A stretch of DNA of 64,000 nt from Anoxynatronum sibiricum. GTDB taxonomy: Bacteria > Bacillota > Clostridia > Peptostreptococcales > Tindalliaceae. This document shows positions 18,769-26,867 of this stretch, one piece after another. The DNA lies in assembly GCF_039414295.1 (NCBI RefSeq), contig NZ_JBCITM010000014.1, forward strand, positions 32,463-96,462, read 5' to 3'. Both the position numbers and the translations under genes were made by a program. How positions within the stretch are numbered: position 1 is the stretch's first letter; every line of letters starts with the position of its first letter. The notes under the pieces were generated by a model, which was not told where the DNA came from, searched no databases, and saw only the letters and a list, made by a program, of their open reading frames with translations.

Positions 18769-20307
18769 TTAAGTGTCAACCTCAGCAGAAATAGTGACTT
18801 CACGACGATCTGGGTTCCAGTCCACCTCAAACCCAAGAGCTTCACTGATGAACCGCACAGGGACCACTGTGCGTCCGTTGACAATCTCCGGTGTCACAGT
18901 GGGGTTTCGGTCAATGGGAACAGATGCGCCGTTGATGGTGGCCGTGGATTGCCCAATGATCATTTCAATCATCACTGCATCTTCACCAGCACCTCGCTGA
19001 TAAGTGACAGTACGGGATGCTGGAATCCACCCGATTTCGGCCCCCAGTTCCTCGCCGATAAACCGGAAGGGCACCAAGGTGCGTCCATCTTTGATGAAGG
19101 GAGCCGCATCCAACCCTTTAACCTGACTGCCGGAACGGGCGGTGGTGCCGTCAATGGTGAGCACTAACTCATATCGCTCAGTTGCAACTGGCGGAACTTC
19201 ATCTGCCTCTTCGTCTTCAATCACCGGATCAATGGTGTCGGGGATTGTATCGCCATCATCATCCACATCACGATAATCTCCCATCACCATGAAAACATCA
19301 CTTGTGTCGGTGTCAGCATCTGGATTCACCATTACTCTTTCGAAGTTGGCGCCCCAGCACCAGAGGCTGCCGTTGTCATCTGCCTGGGCTCTGCCGCTGC
19401 CAATGTCGGTGCTCCAGCAGTAAACATCACTCCAGTATAAGCTGGAGTGTTGCAGCACATCCACAAAAATCCAGGCTAAAATCATATCTGCCGGCTGGCC
19501 GTTGGTTTTTTGCTGTTCATAGGTTGTTTTGATCTTGTCAAAGCTGAGAGAGCCGCCATCATCACCAAGGACAGCCACACCCCCTCGCTTGTTGGAGCGG
19601 GAACTGTTATAATCCTGGGCTTTCATCACGATATCCTCTCTAAAATCGTCATCCATTTCCCGAAGCGAGGCATTGAGAAAGAAAACTGCGGCTTCGTCCA
19701 GCATCTGTTGGGGGTGATCCGCATCCCCGTCCAGAATGGCCAGCGTGCGCTGCAGATTGGAAACAAAGTTTGCCGAAACAATGACACCATGGCCAGTGCC
19801 TTCGCCATGACCGTCGTCAGCGGCACCGGGATTGGGGTTGAATGGCCCGGTGGTACCTTCGCGGATACGCCGCAGCAACTCTTCCAAAGAGGGATCCAGA
19901 CCGCTCAGGTAAGCTTCCATCTGACGCTGGTCAGCGGGAATTCGCTGCTGGGCCAGATATTCCAGAAGCACACGGTTAATGTTTTCGGGAGCCCCCTGAT
20001 CAAAATAGAAGTTCAGGCCCAGGTTGTGGTGAAGGCCCACACTTTCAGCGGCCTCTTCATCTGGGGCCCAGCCGCCCCCGGAAATTCCCTGGTCAAGGCC
20101 TTCCTTCAGAGAACCGACAATGCCGCCCACAATGGCGCCAGCTCCGGTTTCTGTTTGAATAAACCCTTCCAACGCTCCCACAGCATCCGCTACAACAATA
20201 TCTTTAAAACGGTTCCACCAGGGCGGCTTTGCCGAAGCCTCCAAAGGTATGGCCATGGTCAGCAAAACAACCAGTGACAGGGTGAGTGCCAATACTCTTT
20301 TTCTCAT
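18769..20307 (-). CDS. Secreted protein with C-terminal copper-amine-oxidase-like domain
   Basis: 512 residues. The signal peptide (VLALTLSLVVLLTMAIPLEASA) is cut near residue 28. The N-terminal ~330 residues are not recognised; they contain a Gly-rich amphipathic stretch (GAGAIVGGIVGSLKEG) and several Trp/Cys residues near YCWSTDIGSG. A short calcium-loop-like DVDDDGDTIPDTIDP precedes a C-terminal pair of copper amine oxidase N-terminal-like repeats (KDGRTLVPFRFIGEELG; VNGRTVVPVRFISEALG), which usually act as wall-binding or stalk modules. The second ATG (20307) is chosen because the minus-strand AAAGGAG then has 7-base spacing. Function unknown; surface location inferred. Confidence 0.75.
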   Translation of the reverse strand: MRKRVLALTLSLVVLLTMAIPLEASAKPPWWNRFKDIVVADAVGALEGFIQTETGAGAIVGGIVGSLKEGLDQGISGGGWAPDEEAAESVGLHHNLGLNFYFDQGAPENINRVLLEYLAQQRIPADQRQMEAYLSGLDPSLEELLRRIREGTTGPFNPNPGAADDGHGEGTGHGVIVSANFVSNLQRTLAILDGDADHPQQMLDEAAVFFLNASLREMDDDFREDIVMKAQDYNSSRSNKRGGVAVLGDDGGSLSFDKIKTTYEQQKTNGQPADMILAWIFVDVLQHSSLYWSDVYCWSTDIGSGRAQADDNGSLWCWGANFERVMVNPDADTDTSDVFMVMGDYRDVDDDGDTIPDTIDPVIEDEEADEVPPVATERYELVLTIDGTTARSGSQVKGLDAAPFIKDGRTLVPFRFIGEELGAEIGWIPASRTVTYQRGAGEDAVMIEMIIGQSTATINGASVPIDRNPTVTPEIVNGRTVVPVRFISEALGFEVDWNPDRREVTISAEVDT

Positions 20308-20536
20308 ATTCATTCTCCTTTCTATGGTTAGCAGCTTGATGGGTGATTAAATGCAAAAATGCCGGTGGATTAGGTCGGCACTGAATAAGTTAGTGAATTA
20401 TATGAAAATAATAATTATTATCACATTACCCGGTGGCGAAGAAGTTAAACATATTCTAAATAAATGTCATCAAACTGCAAAGAAATCACCCTGGTTTTAC
20501 CATGAGACTTTTACCATCAGAACTCACCGATGCGGC

Positions 20537-20566
20537 TTCCGCTCCATCTGCTTTCTATGGTATAAT
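20537..20566 (+). promoter_or_regulatory. Possible extended -10 promoter of the GNAT gene
   Basis: TGG-TATAAT (perfect -10 at 20561-20566 with an upstream TG) and a poor -35 (TTCCGC). It lies in a 341-bp gap (20308-20648) that otherwise shows no gene. Confidence 0.45.
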
Positions 20567-20648
20567 GGCGTCATTGGTTCTGGAATGGCAGGCATCCTGC
20601 GTTCATGGTCAGGTATTAAGATTCAGCAGAAAATGCGGAGGGGATCAA

Positions 20649-21119
20649 ATGAAAGTTACATACAGAGACATCTCGTTGAAAGAAGTAGCCATCATCAAGG
20701 AAGTGTGGGAAAAAAACCGACTGTTTCACGAAGCAACCTCCCAGTTTTTTGGGCATTTGTATCATAGCCTCATTTTTGAAGAACGGATGGCTCCCTTCGA
20801 GGCTTTTGGTGAAGATCAGATGAAAATCACCATTGCAGAAGCTGTAGGCGAAGAAGAAAGCCAACAACAGGTGATTGGCTACTGCTTGTCCACCATCGAC
20901 GGCCATGAAGGTCAGATGCAAACCCTCCATGTGCTGGAAGAATTTAGAGGTAAAGAAATTGGAAAAGAATTGATGCAGCGTCATTTGGAATGGCTGAAAG
21001 ATCATAAATGTGAAGCAGTCAGCCTGGTGGTATCTCAGGAAAACGAAAAAGCGATCCGGTTTTATGAAAACCATGGCTTTCAAAAAAACACCATCGAGAT
21101 GCGGTTAATCCAATCATGA
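20649..21119 (+). CDS. GNAT family N-acetyltransferase
   Basis: 156 residues with GNAT fold landmarks: motif A as LHVLEEFRGKEIGKELM (acetyl-CoA pyrophosphate loop R/Q-x-x-G-x-G/A relaxed to RGKEIG) and motif B as VVSQENEKAIRFYENHGFQ. Substrate unknown; small-molecule or ribosomal-protein acetylation are the usual possibilities. The ATG at 20649 follows GAGGGGAT; the longer frame from 20502 has no ribosome binding site and would run through the promoter. Followed by a shared hairpin terminator. Confidence 0.85.
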   Translation: MKVTYRDISLKEVAIIKEVWEKNRLFHEATSQFFGHLYHSLIFEERMAPFEAFGEDQMKITIAEAVGEEESQQQVIGYCLSTIDGHEGQMQTLHVLEEFRGKEIGKELMQRHLEWLKDHKCEAVSLVVSQENEKAIRFYENHGFQKNTIEMRLIQS

Positions 21120-21130
21120 TGACATGATCA

Positions 21131-21160
21131 AAGGGAAGGCGATGAGCCTTCCCTTTTATT
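21131..21160. terminator. Bidirectional terminator
   Basis: A 10-bp stem AAGGGAAGGC/GCCTTCCCTT with a GATGA loop, then TTTATT on the plus strand. It lies between the GNAT gene and the convergent cupin gene. Confidence 0.8.
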
Positions 21161-21488
21161 TCACCAATATGTTCAGACTCTTGGAGTCTTCCAGCACTTC
21201 AATGCCATAAGGCACATTACTGGGCAGCATCATCAGCTCGCCCTTGCTGACAACCTGTTCATCAGACTGGTGGAAGCGAATCTTCAGCCTGCCTTCATAG
21301 ACATAAATCAGGCTGTCTTCTTCCTGATATTCTTTGCTGATACTTTCACCCTTTGCGTAAGAGAAAAAACGAACATCTGTGGTTTCAGTGGCACAAATGG
21401 CCTTGCTGGCAATGGTGTGGGCGCTGTTTTCAACCATTTTACCGATGGAAATGGCGACCAGAGGGTCAATGTTCTTCATCACCTTCAT
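21156..21488 (-). CDS. Small cupin-fold protein (second of pair)
   Basis: 110 residues, single cupin barrel: EEDSLIYVYEGRLKIRF for motif 1 and GELMMLPSNVPYGIEVLEDS for motif 2. The histidines that normally bind metal in cupins are missing (EEDSL and NVPYG positions), so it is probably a non-enzymatic ligand-binding or partner protein. It sits 2 bases behind the upstream cupin gene, which keeps the histidines, suggesting a catalytic/non-catalytic pair. AAGGAG precedes the start by 8 bases. Exact role unknown. Confidence 0.8.
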   Translation of the reverse strand: MKVMKNIDPLVAISIGKMVENSAHTIASKAICATETTDVRFFSYAKGESISKEYQEEDSLIYVYEGRLKIRFHQSDEQVVSKGELMMLPSNVPYGIEVLEDSKSLNILVK

Positions 21489-21490
21489 GG

Positions 21491-21829
21491 TTACTTCTCC
21501 TTCCTGACCACCATCAACAGCATTTTCATATCTTCTTTTGCAGTGACCTGATGAGAAATCCCGGCAGGCATAAGCACCAGCTGCCCCTTCACGGCTTCCT
21601 GGGTTTCTTCGCCAATGGTAACACGGGCCACGCCTTCATGAATATAAAGAAGGGCATCGCCGTTGGCTGTATGGGGGCCAACGCCCTCCCCTGTACCGAA
21701 AGCCAGCAGGGTAATGCCCACTCCTTTTTCCTGAGCCAGCGTCTTGCTTTCAATTTGGCCGGGCTTGCAGCTGACCATTTCATCAAAGTTAATGGCTTTC
21801 GCTTTTTCAATGTTTTTGATTAAATCCAT
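21491..21829 (-). CDS. Small cupin-fold protein (first of pair)
   Basis: 112 residues. The cupin motifs are [24 protein letters not shown] and [16 protein letters not shown], each holding a histidine that can ligate metal. Similar small cupins occur in many anaerobes, often near redox or stress genes; no reaction is assigned. The second ATG (21829) is used because GGAGG lies directly against the first. A CRP/FNR-type palindrome about 75 bases upstream suggests control of the pair by a Crp/Fnr-family regulator. Confidence 0.85.
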   Translation of the reverse strand: MDLIKNIEKAKAINFDEMVSCKPGQIESKTLAQEKGVGITLLAFGTGEGVGPHTANGDALLYIHEGVARVTIGEETQEAVKGQLVLMPAGISHQVTAKEDMKMLLMVVRKEK

Positions 21830-21904
21830 GTTCATCCTCCATTCATATGATCGATCGTTGATGGCTTATCTACTGCAAATTTATCATGAGCTCTCACAGA
21901 TGAC

Positions 21905-21920
21905 TGTGATTTAAATCACA
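21905..21920 (-). promoter_or_regulatory. CRP/FNR-type operator
   Basis: TGTGATTTAAATCACA is a perfect 16-bp palindrome matching the TGTGA-N6-TCACA consensus of Crp/Fnr regulators. It lies 76 bases before the first cupin start; TAGATA-like -10 sequences follow on the minus strand. Confidence 0.65.
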
Positions 21921-22080
21921 CCATCAAGTAAAAGATATCGAATCAGCCGATGGAGGGATTATCGGAAGATTCACTGCAGAAAAATGATGGGTTGGCGGCT
22001 TTGAATCAGCGGATATTCTGTGTAAAAAAGAAGGATAAAAACATTAAAAAGTGTTTAGCCAAATGATGCTGGGGTATATT

Positions 22081-22182
22081 GAAAGCAAAGGCAAACTATT
22101 CGAAAGAATAGGACGCAAAGTTACGACCTAAACAACAATGAAAATTGTTGCAAGGTGGCCGGACTACCTAAAAACCTTTCGG
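22081..22182 (+). promoter_or_regulatory. c-di-GMP-I (GEMM-I) riboswitch aptamer 1
   Basis: The GEMM-I core is clear: GGCAAACTATTCGAAAGAATAGG, GACGCAAAG, CCTAA, and the GGTGGCCGGACTACC receptor hairpin. The GNRA loop CGAAAG and the ACGCAAAG platform are conserved. The base before GCAAA (22090) is G, as in c-di-GMP-specific aptamers. Confidence 0.9.
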
Positions 22183-22312
22183 TGTAATAGCAAACTATTC
22201 GAAAGAATGGGACGCAAAACTAAAGGGTCTAAGGACAGTCATTTTCAAGAAAAAGCAGTAATGCTCATCCTGAAAAAAACTGTTTATGACAGCCAGCAAC
22301 CGAGAAGGGTTT
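22183..22312 (+). promoter_or_regulatory. c-di-GMP-I-like riboswitch aptamer 2 (variant)
   Basis: The second GEMM-I core reads GCAAACTATTCGAAAGAATGGG then GACGCAAAAC, GGGTCTAAGG and TATGACAGCCAG. The paired region between the two halves is lengthened by a ~50-nt hairpin. The base before GCAAA (22189) is A instead of G; in GEMM-Ib RNAs this change is linked to 3',3'-cGAMP recognition. No plus-strand gene follows before the terminator. Confidence 0.8.
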
Positions 22313-22349
22313 TTTGTTTGTTAATATGAAGAGGTAAACAATACTTAAC

Positions 22350-22392
22350 AAGGCCCTGCTTTCAGTAGTGTATATGAAAGCGGGGCCTTCTT
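22350..22392. terminator. Hairpin terminator ending the riboswitch RNA and the TetR gene
   Basis: A 15-bp stem AAGGCCCTGCTTTCA/TGAAAGCGGGGCCTT (one G-T pair) around a 10-nt loop. It lies directly after the riboswitch pair on the plus strand and after the TetR stop on the minus strand. Confidence 0.75.
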
Positions 22393-22416
22393 GTGTGGAA
22401 AGGCAGTTTGCTGAAA

Positions 22417-23052
22417 TCAATCACTGCGGCTCTCCACTGCGGAAGTACTCATTTTAGGCAGAAACGCTGTTAAAAAAAGTGGCAGTGACTGGGAAGTTTC
22501 TTCAACGATGTCATAACTGCCATTATACGCACACCAGTCATAAATCATTCCCCGGGAAAATCGAAGGAGATGGCGGGTGATTTGAGTTGCTGTCAAAGAG
22601 TCTGACAAGACCCCCGTCTGCTGGGCATCTTCAATCATTTGGGTCAAAATTAAAGGGAACTTACGGGTGGTGGAAATAAAAAAAGCACGGCCTGCCTGCA
22701 GCTGGCTGCGATAAAACTGCTGCATGGTTTCAACACCCATGTCTTCTGCATACTTGACCTGATACTTGATGGCTTCAATAATCTTATCCAGAGGAGGCAG
22801 CGATTCCAACTGCGCGCTTGCATGAGCTTCAAAGTGTTCATCATATCGGCGGTAAGACTCCACGATGATGTCTTCCTTGCCGGCAAAATGATGGTAAAAA
22901 GCGCCGGTGGAAACGCCAACGGTTTGGCAGAGATCCTGAATACTCACGTGATCATATCCCTGTTCAGCAATCAGGTCCAGGGCCGTGTTTAAAAGGGCTT
23001 CTTTGGTTTGCATGGCTTGTTGCTTTCGCTGAGTCATTTTCTTTTTGTTCAC
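22417..23052 (-). CDS. TetR/AcrR family regulator
   Basis: 211 residues. The N-terminal helix-turn-helix is typical of TetR: ALLNTALDLIAEQGYDHVSIQDLCQTVGVSTGAFYHHFAGKEDII. The C-terminal ligand domain is all-helical and unassigned. The GTG at 23052 is preferred (AAGGAG 7 bases upstream); the longer frame would include the divergent promoter region. It is divergent from the flavoprotein gene, whose 5' leader holds a 15-bp palindrome suited to a TetR dimer. It is therefore the likely repressor of that reductase, responding to its substrate or a related compound. Confidence 0.9.
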   Translation of the reverse strand: MNKKKMTQRKQQAMQTKEALLNTALDLIAEQGYDHVSIQDLCQTVGVSTGAFYHHFAGKEDIIVESYRRYDEHFEAHASAQLESLPPLDKIIEAIKYQVKYAEDMGVETMQQFYRSQLQAGRAFFISTTRKFPLILTQMIEDAQQTGVLSDSLTATQITRHLLRFSRGMIYDWCAYNGSYDIVEETSQSLPLFLTAFLPKMSTSAVESRSD

Positions 23053-23249
23053 GATACAGCTCCTTGTCCTGAATGAACCATTCTTAAGTTGAGGATGTGC
23101 AAATCCATATTCATTATACACCATTTAATCACGGCAAGTGAAGTCTTAACAATGAGGAATCGTCTGGTACATATCGGTTGGTACGTCTGACAGAGCATAT
23201 TCATTTCTGAATGGTTCATGGTGAATAACAGGCGTGGATAAAAATGAAT

Positions 23250-23278
23250 TTGACAAAAATAAGACAATGATCTATGAT
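23250..23278 (+). promoter_or_regulatory. Sigma-A promoter of the TetR-linked flavoprotein
   Basis: Perfect TTGACA (23250-23255), 17-bp spacer, TATGAT (23273-23278). Confidence 0.85.
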
Positions 23279-23286
23279 TAACATAT

Positions 23287-23303
23287 TCAGTTCGCCGAAC
23301 TGA
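23287..23303 (+). promoter_or_regulatory. Likely TetR operator
   Basis: TCAGTTCGCCGAACTGA: 8-bp arms around a single central base, starting 9 bases after the -10 box, where bound repressor would block initiation. Inverted TGAACCATTC / GAATGGTTCA half-copies also occur at about 23075 and 23211, on the TetR side. Confidence 0.65.
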
Positions 23304-23331
23304 TTATGCAAAATCACAAAGGAGGATTTCA

Positions 23332-25518
23332 ATGAAACGAAAACTGATGATGGGATTGTTGATAGTCTGTTTGATGGCAGGGCTTCTGGGTTGCAGCAGT
23401 GAGAATGCTGGTTCGGCTGAGCCGGAAACCTATGTGGGCACCGCCAAAGGCTACGGTGGCGATGTGACAGTCACAGTAACCATGGAAGAAAACGTTATCA
23501 AAGAAGTGACGGCCGAAGGGCCTGATGAAACTGAGGGAATTGGCACAAAGGCCCTTGAAGAACTGCCGGCAGCAATTGTCGCTGCCAATTCAACTGAAGT
23601 TGACGTGATCGCTGGTGCCACAGTTACCAGTAACGCCATTTTGACAGCAGTGAGAAATGCACTGAGCGAAGGTGATGGAACCGAATCAGCAGGTATGACC
23701 TTCACACCGGGTACCTATGCCGGGGAGGCTTATGGGTACATGTCCACCATTGTGCTGGATGTCACCGTATCAGAAGATGCCATCACTGGTATCGAGGTGG
23801 TGGAAAGCGGCGACTCTCCCATTCTTTTCGACGCCGCCCGGGATGGCATGATCAGTGAAATACTCACCTATCAGACGCTGGCAGTGGACGTGGTGTCAGG
23901 TGCCACCTCCAGTTCCCACGGGATTCTGAATGCTACAAAAGACGCCTTGCTGAAAGCAGGTGCCTCAGAAGAAATGGTTAACCGGCAGGCTGAAAGATCG
24001 GACTTCACCCCTGAATCCATTGAAAATACAGCCGATGTCATTGTTGTTGGCGGCGGCGGTGCAGGCCTGGTAGCAGCAGCCACGGCGGCTGAAGCAGGTG
24101 CCACGGTGATCGTGGTGGAGAAAGCCCCTTACCTGGGTGGCAACCTGGTGGTCTTCGGCGGCATTTACAACACCCCAGACCCGTCGAAGCAGTCGTTGGT
24201 GGAAATGAGCGAGGCTGTGAAGGCAATGGTGGAGAAAGCCATCACAGTTGCACCGGCCAACGAGGCTCATGCAGCTGCCATCGCGGCTGTGAAAGCGGAT
24301 TACGACAAATGGAAGGCCGAAGGAGCCACCGGACTTTTCGACAGCGCTTCCTGGTTTGCTCTCCAAACATGGAACGCTGGCGACCAGGTTGCCAGTAAAG
24401 AACTGGTGGATGTGATGTGCGACAATGCCTATGAAGGCTTTGAGTGGCTGGAAGCCATCGGAGTGGAATTCACCGATGGCATCACCCAGGGAGCCGGTTC
24501 TCTTTACCAGCGAACCCATGGCGCCGTGAAGCCCAATGGTTCCGGATTCATTGATGCCTATGTGGAAACCTTGAACCAGTATTCAGACCAGGTGGAAATC
24601 CTCATGGAAACCGCAGCAGACTCTCTGATCATGGACGGCAGCAAAGTGGTGGGTATCACCGCCACCGATGTGAAGGGAAATACCTACACCCTCAACGCCA
24701 ACAAAGGCGTGGTGCTGGCCACCGGTGGATTTGCCGGCAATGTGGCCCTGCGTCAGGAATACGCGGAAGGCGGCACCTGGAAAGACTTGGGTGAGAACGT
24801 ACTCACCACCAACCTGAAAGCAGTTTCAGGAGATGGCATTCTCATGGCAAGAGATATCGGAGTGAACCTGGTGGATATGGAGCACATCCAACTGCTGCAT
24901 TTGGGAAATCCCTTCTCAGGAGCCACCACCGGTGTTATTCCTTACAAAGGTCGAAACGCTGACGAAGTGATTTTTGTCAATGCGGAAGGAAACCGGTTTG
25001 TGGCAGAAGATGCCCGACGTGATGTGATCTGCAATGCCATTCTGGAGCAGCCAGGCGGTTTTTACTGGATGATTCACGATTCCAAGAACATTGACCCCAA
25101 CAGTGACCTGGTGGCCAACTACCTGAAAGGCGGCTATTTCCATAAAGCCGATACCCTGGAAGAACTGGCAGAGATCATTGAAGTGCCGGCAGAAACCCTG
25201 GTGGCCTCAGTGGATCAGTACAACCACTCGGTGGAAACCAAGGTGGACGAAGTCGCCGGCAGAGGACTCTTTGTGGAAACCATTGATGAAGGCCCCTACT
25301 TTGCAGCCAAACGAGTGGCATCGGCCCATCATACCATGGGCGGTGTGGAGATTGATGCAGACGCCCGGGTTTACTACGAAGACGGAACCATTGTGGAAGG
25401 TCTTTTTGCAGCCGGCGAAGTCACCGGTGCCATTCACGGGGGTAACCGGGTGGGTGGTAATGCAGTGGTGGATACCGTCGTCTTTGGGCGCATCGCCGGC
25501 TTCAACGCTGCCAAGTGA
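23332..25518 (+). CDS. Lipoprotein flavin reductase with two FMN-binding domains (fumarate/urocanate reductase-like)
   Basis: 728 residues. A lipobox LLGC places the lipid anchor at Cys21, so it acts on the outer face of the membrane. Two FMN-binding domains follow, with flavinylation-type motifs DVIAGAT (91-97; first Ser/Thr replaced by Ala) and DVVSGAT (186-192), the Thr being the expected covalent FMN site added by ApbE. The FAD domain starts at VVGGGGAGLVAA (238-249). Active-site landmarks of the fumarate reductase/UrdA family remain: HHTMGG (H666, H667) and GNRVGGN (R706). It probably serves as a terminal reductase for a small unsaturated carboxylate, fed with electrons through a membrane flavin chain; the substrate cannot be told from sequence. 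Regulated by the divergent TetR. Confidence 0.9.
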   Translation: MKRKLMMGLLIVCLMAGLLGCSSENAGSAEPETYVGTAKGYGGDVTVTVTMEENVIKEVTAEGPDETEGIGTKALEELPAAIVAANSTEVDVIAGATVTSNAILTAVRNALSEGDGTESAGMTFTPGTYAGEAYGYMSTIVLDVTVSEDAITGIEVVESGDSPILFDAARDGMISEILTYQTLAVDVVSGATSSSHGILNATKDALLKAGASEEMVNRQAERSDFTPESIENTADVIVVGGGGAGLVAAATAAEAGATVIVVEKAPYLGGNLVVFGGIYNTPDPSKQSLVEMSEAVKAMVEKAITVAPANEAHAAAIAAVKADYDKWKAEGATGLFDSASWFALQTWNAGDQVASKELVDVMCDNAYEGFEWLEAIGVEFTDGITQGAGSLYQRTHGAVKPNGSGFIDAYVETLNQYSDQVEILMETAADSLIMDGSKVVGITATDVKGNTYTLNANKGVVLATGGFAGNVALRQEYAEGGTWKDLGENVLTTNLKAVSGDGILMARDIGVNLVDMEHIQLLHLGNPFSGATTGVIPYKGRNADEVIFVNAEGNRFVAEDARRDVICNAILEQPGGFYWMIHDSKNIDPNSDLVANYLKGGYFHKADTLEELAEIIEVPAETLVASVDQYNHSVETKVDEVAGRGLFVETIDEGPYFAAKRVASAHHTMGGVEIDADARVYYEDGTIVEGLFAAGEVTGAIHGGNRVGGNAVVDTVVFGRIAGFNAAK

Positions 25519-25567
25519 TGAACAATAACTGCTCAGTTTCTGAATAGCCTGATGCATCAGTAAGTAA

Positions 25568-25598
25568 GAAGCTCCCGTGCTTTTCGGGAGCTTCTTTT
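25568..25598 (+). terminator. Rho-independent terminator
   Basis: A 10-bp stem GAAGCTCCCG/CGGGAGCTTC with a T-rich loop, then TTTT. Confidence 0.85.
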
Positions 25599-25670
25599 AA
25601 CGTAAGCTCCAAAACTCAGTTCAGTTAGCTCGCAGTATAGTGCTGAAAAATGATCAAATACAAAAAAAGA

Positions 25671-25699
25671 TTGACAACAACCTATTTATGTAATAAATT
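25671..25699 (+). promoter_or_regulatory. Sigma-A promoter of the marR operon
   Basis: Perfect TTGACA (25671-25676), 17-bp spacer, TAAATT (25694-25699). The -10 sits inside the 30-bp palindrome. Confidence 0.75.
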
Positions 25700-25710
25700 A
25701 CATAAATAGG
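25681..25710 (+). promoter_or_regulatory. MarR autoregulatory operator
   Basis: A perfect palindrome: 14-bp arms (CCTATTTATGTAAT and its complement) around AA. A partial second copy (TGCATTACATAAA) follows at about 25714-25726. Binding would cover the -10 box, so the operon should be self-repressed until the ligand arrives. Confidence 0.75.
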
Positions 25711-25739
25711 TAATGCATTACATAAAGGAGGCGCGCAAC

Positions 25740-26216
25740 ATGATGAAATCACCCCATCCAAGTGTGACACAACAGCAATACATTTTCGGCAGCTTGTTTC
25801 TGTTATCCAATAAACTTCAGGTCATTGGCGATCAATTTCTGGTTCAGGATGGCATGACCATTCGCCAATGGTTTTTGACGGTGATGATCCTGCAGTTTGA
25901 TCAAGACCCGGGACCAACGCTGGGCGAAGTGGCCCGTCTCATGGAGACTTCCCATCAAAATGTGAAACAGCTGGCTCTGAAGCTCCAGGAAAAAGGGTTT
26001 CTCACCATTGAAAAAGATGCCCAGGACGGCCGGGCCATTCGGTTGCAGCTGACGGAAAAAAGCCGGGAGTACTGGAAGGCCAAAGAACCGGTTCAGGATT
26101 TATTTCTCCAGAAACTGTTTGCAGGAATCACCCCTGATGAAATCACCAGTACCTGTGAAACCTTCCAGAAGCTTTTTCATAACATGGACGGCTGGAACAA
26201 CCCCCTTGAGAAATGA
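25740..26216 (+). CDS. MarR family transcriptional regulator
   Basis: 158 residues with the winged helix of MarR: TLGEVARLMETSHQNVKQLALKLQEKGFLTIEKDAQDGRAIRLQLTEK (recognition helix then the D-x-R wing). It is the first gene of a set with an FMN-binding protein and a double flavodoxin, and its own promoter is covered by a perfect 30-bp palindrome, so autorepression is likely. GGAGG at 25727-25731 gives 8-base spacing to ATG 25740. The ligand is unknown but is probably an aromatic or redox-active compound handled by the flavoproteins. Confidence 0.9.
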   Translation: MMKSPHPSVTQQQYIFGSLFLLSNKLQVIGDQFLVQDGMTIRQWFLTVMILQFDQDPGPTLGEVARLMETSHQNVKQLALKLQEKGFLTIEKDAQDGRAIRLQLTEKSREYWKAKEPVQDLFLQKLFAGITPDEITSTCETFQKLFHNMDGWNNPLEK

Positions 26217-26396
26217 CAGAAAGCAACAGAGAAACAGCAGAAAATAATGACGGTCAAAACTCTCAGACAAACAGAAGAGAACCACGTCAACTTCTATCAA
26301 AACGATGAAACGGTGAATGTAACCAAAAGCGCGAAAGATCCCGCGTTGGAAGTGAAAAAGAAATGGAAGAAACGAAAATGAAATGGAGTGATTAAG

Positions 26397-26783
26397 ATGA
26401 AAAGAGTATTGAAAATGCTGGGGGCTGTCGTGCTGGTGCTCATCCTCATCGCCGGAGGCATGTTCATCTACCTGACACAGGGACTTTCCCAAGGGGCCAG
26501 CCTGCCGCTTGAGGGCATTGATCTGTCTGAAACAGCCGACGGCACCTATGGAGGGCGGTATGAGGGCGGCCGCTGGAGCAACCAGGTGGAAGTCACGGTG
26601 GAAAACCATCGCATCACCCGCCTGGAAGTAGTGGAAGGGGTTGGTTTTGGGGAGGAAAATTTCTCTCAGAATCTCTTCGACGCTGTCATAGCAGCCCAGG
26701 ACACCCGTATCGACACCGTCTCCGGGGCCACTGTCACCACCAGAGCCTATCTGAAAGCCATTGAAAATGCATTGAAGCCATAA
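26397..26783 (+). CDS. Membrane-anchored FMN-binding domain protein
   Basis: 128 residues: an N-terminal membrane helix (LGAVVLVLILIAGGMFIYL) acting as signal anchor, then a single FMN-binding domain ending in DTVSGAT (106-112), with Thr112 the expected covalent FMN site as in RnfG/NqrC. Such small proteins relay electrons across or along the membrane to extracytoplasmic acceptors. It lies between marR and the double flavodoxin, 84 bases from the latter. ATG 26397 is 8 bases after GGAG. The flavin transferase ApbE needed for loading is not in the window. Confidence 0.88.
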   Translation: MKRVLKMLGAVVLVLILIAGGMFIYLTQGLSQGASLPLEGIDLSETADGTYGGRYEGGRWSNQVEVTVENHRITRLEVVEGVGFGEENFSQNLFDAVIAAQDTRIDTVSGATVTTRAYLKAIENALKP

Positions 26784-26867
26784 CGGCAGGGAGGCACAAA
26801 CAGCAGCATGACAAGGAATGAGACATCCGTTAAAATTTTAAATAAAGGAAACGAAAGGAAAGAATCC

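Noticed and set aside
22138..22329. 63-codon reading frame in the riboswitch region
   Set aside because: It runs through the structured aptamers and has no ribosome binding site.
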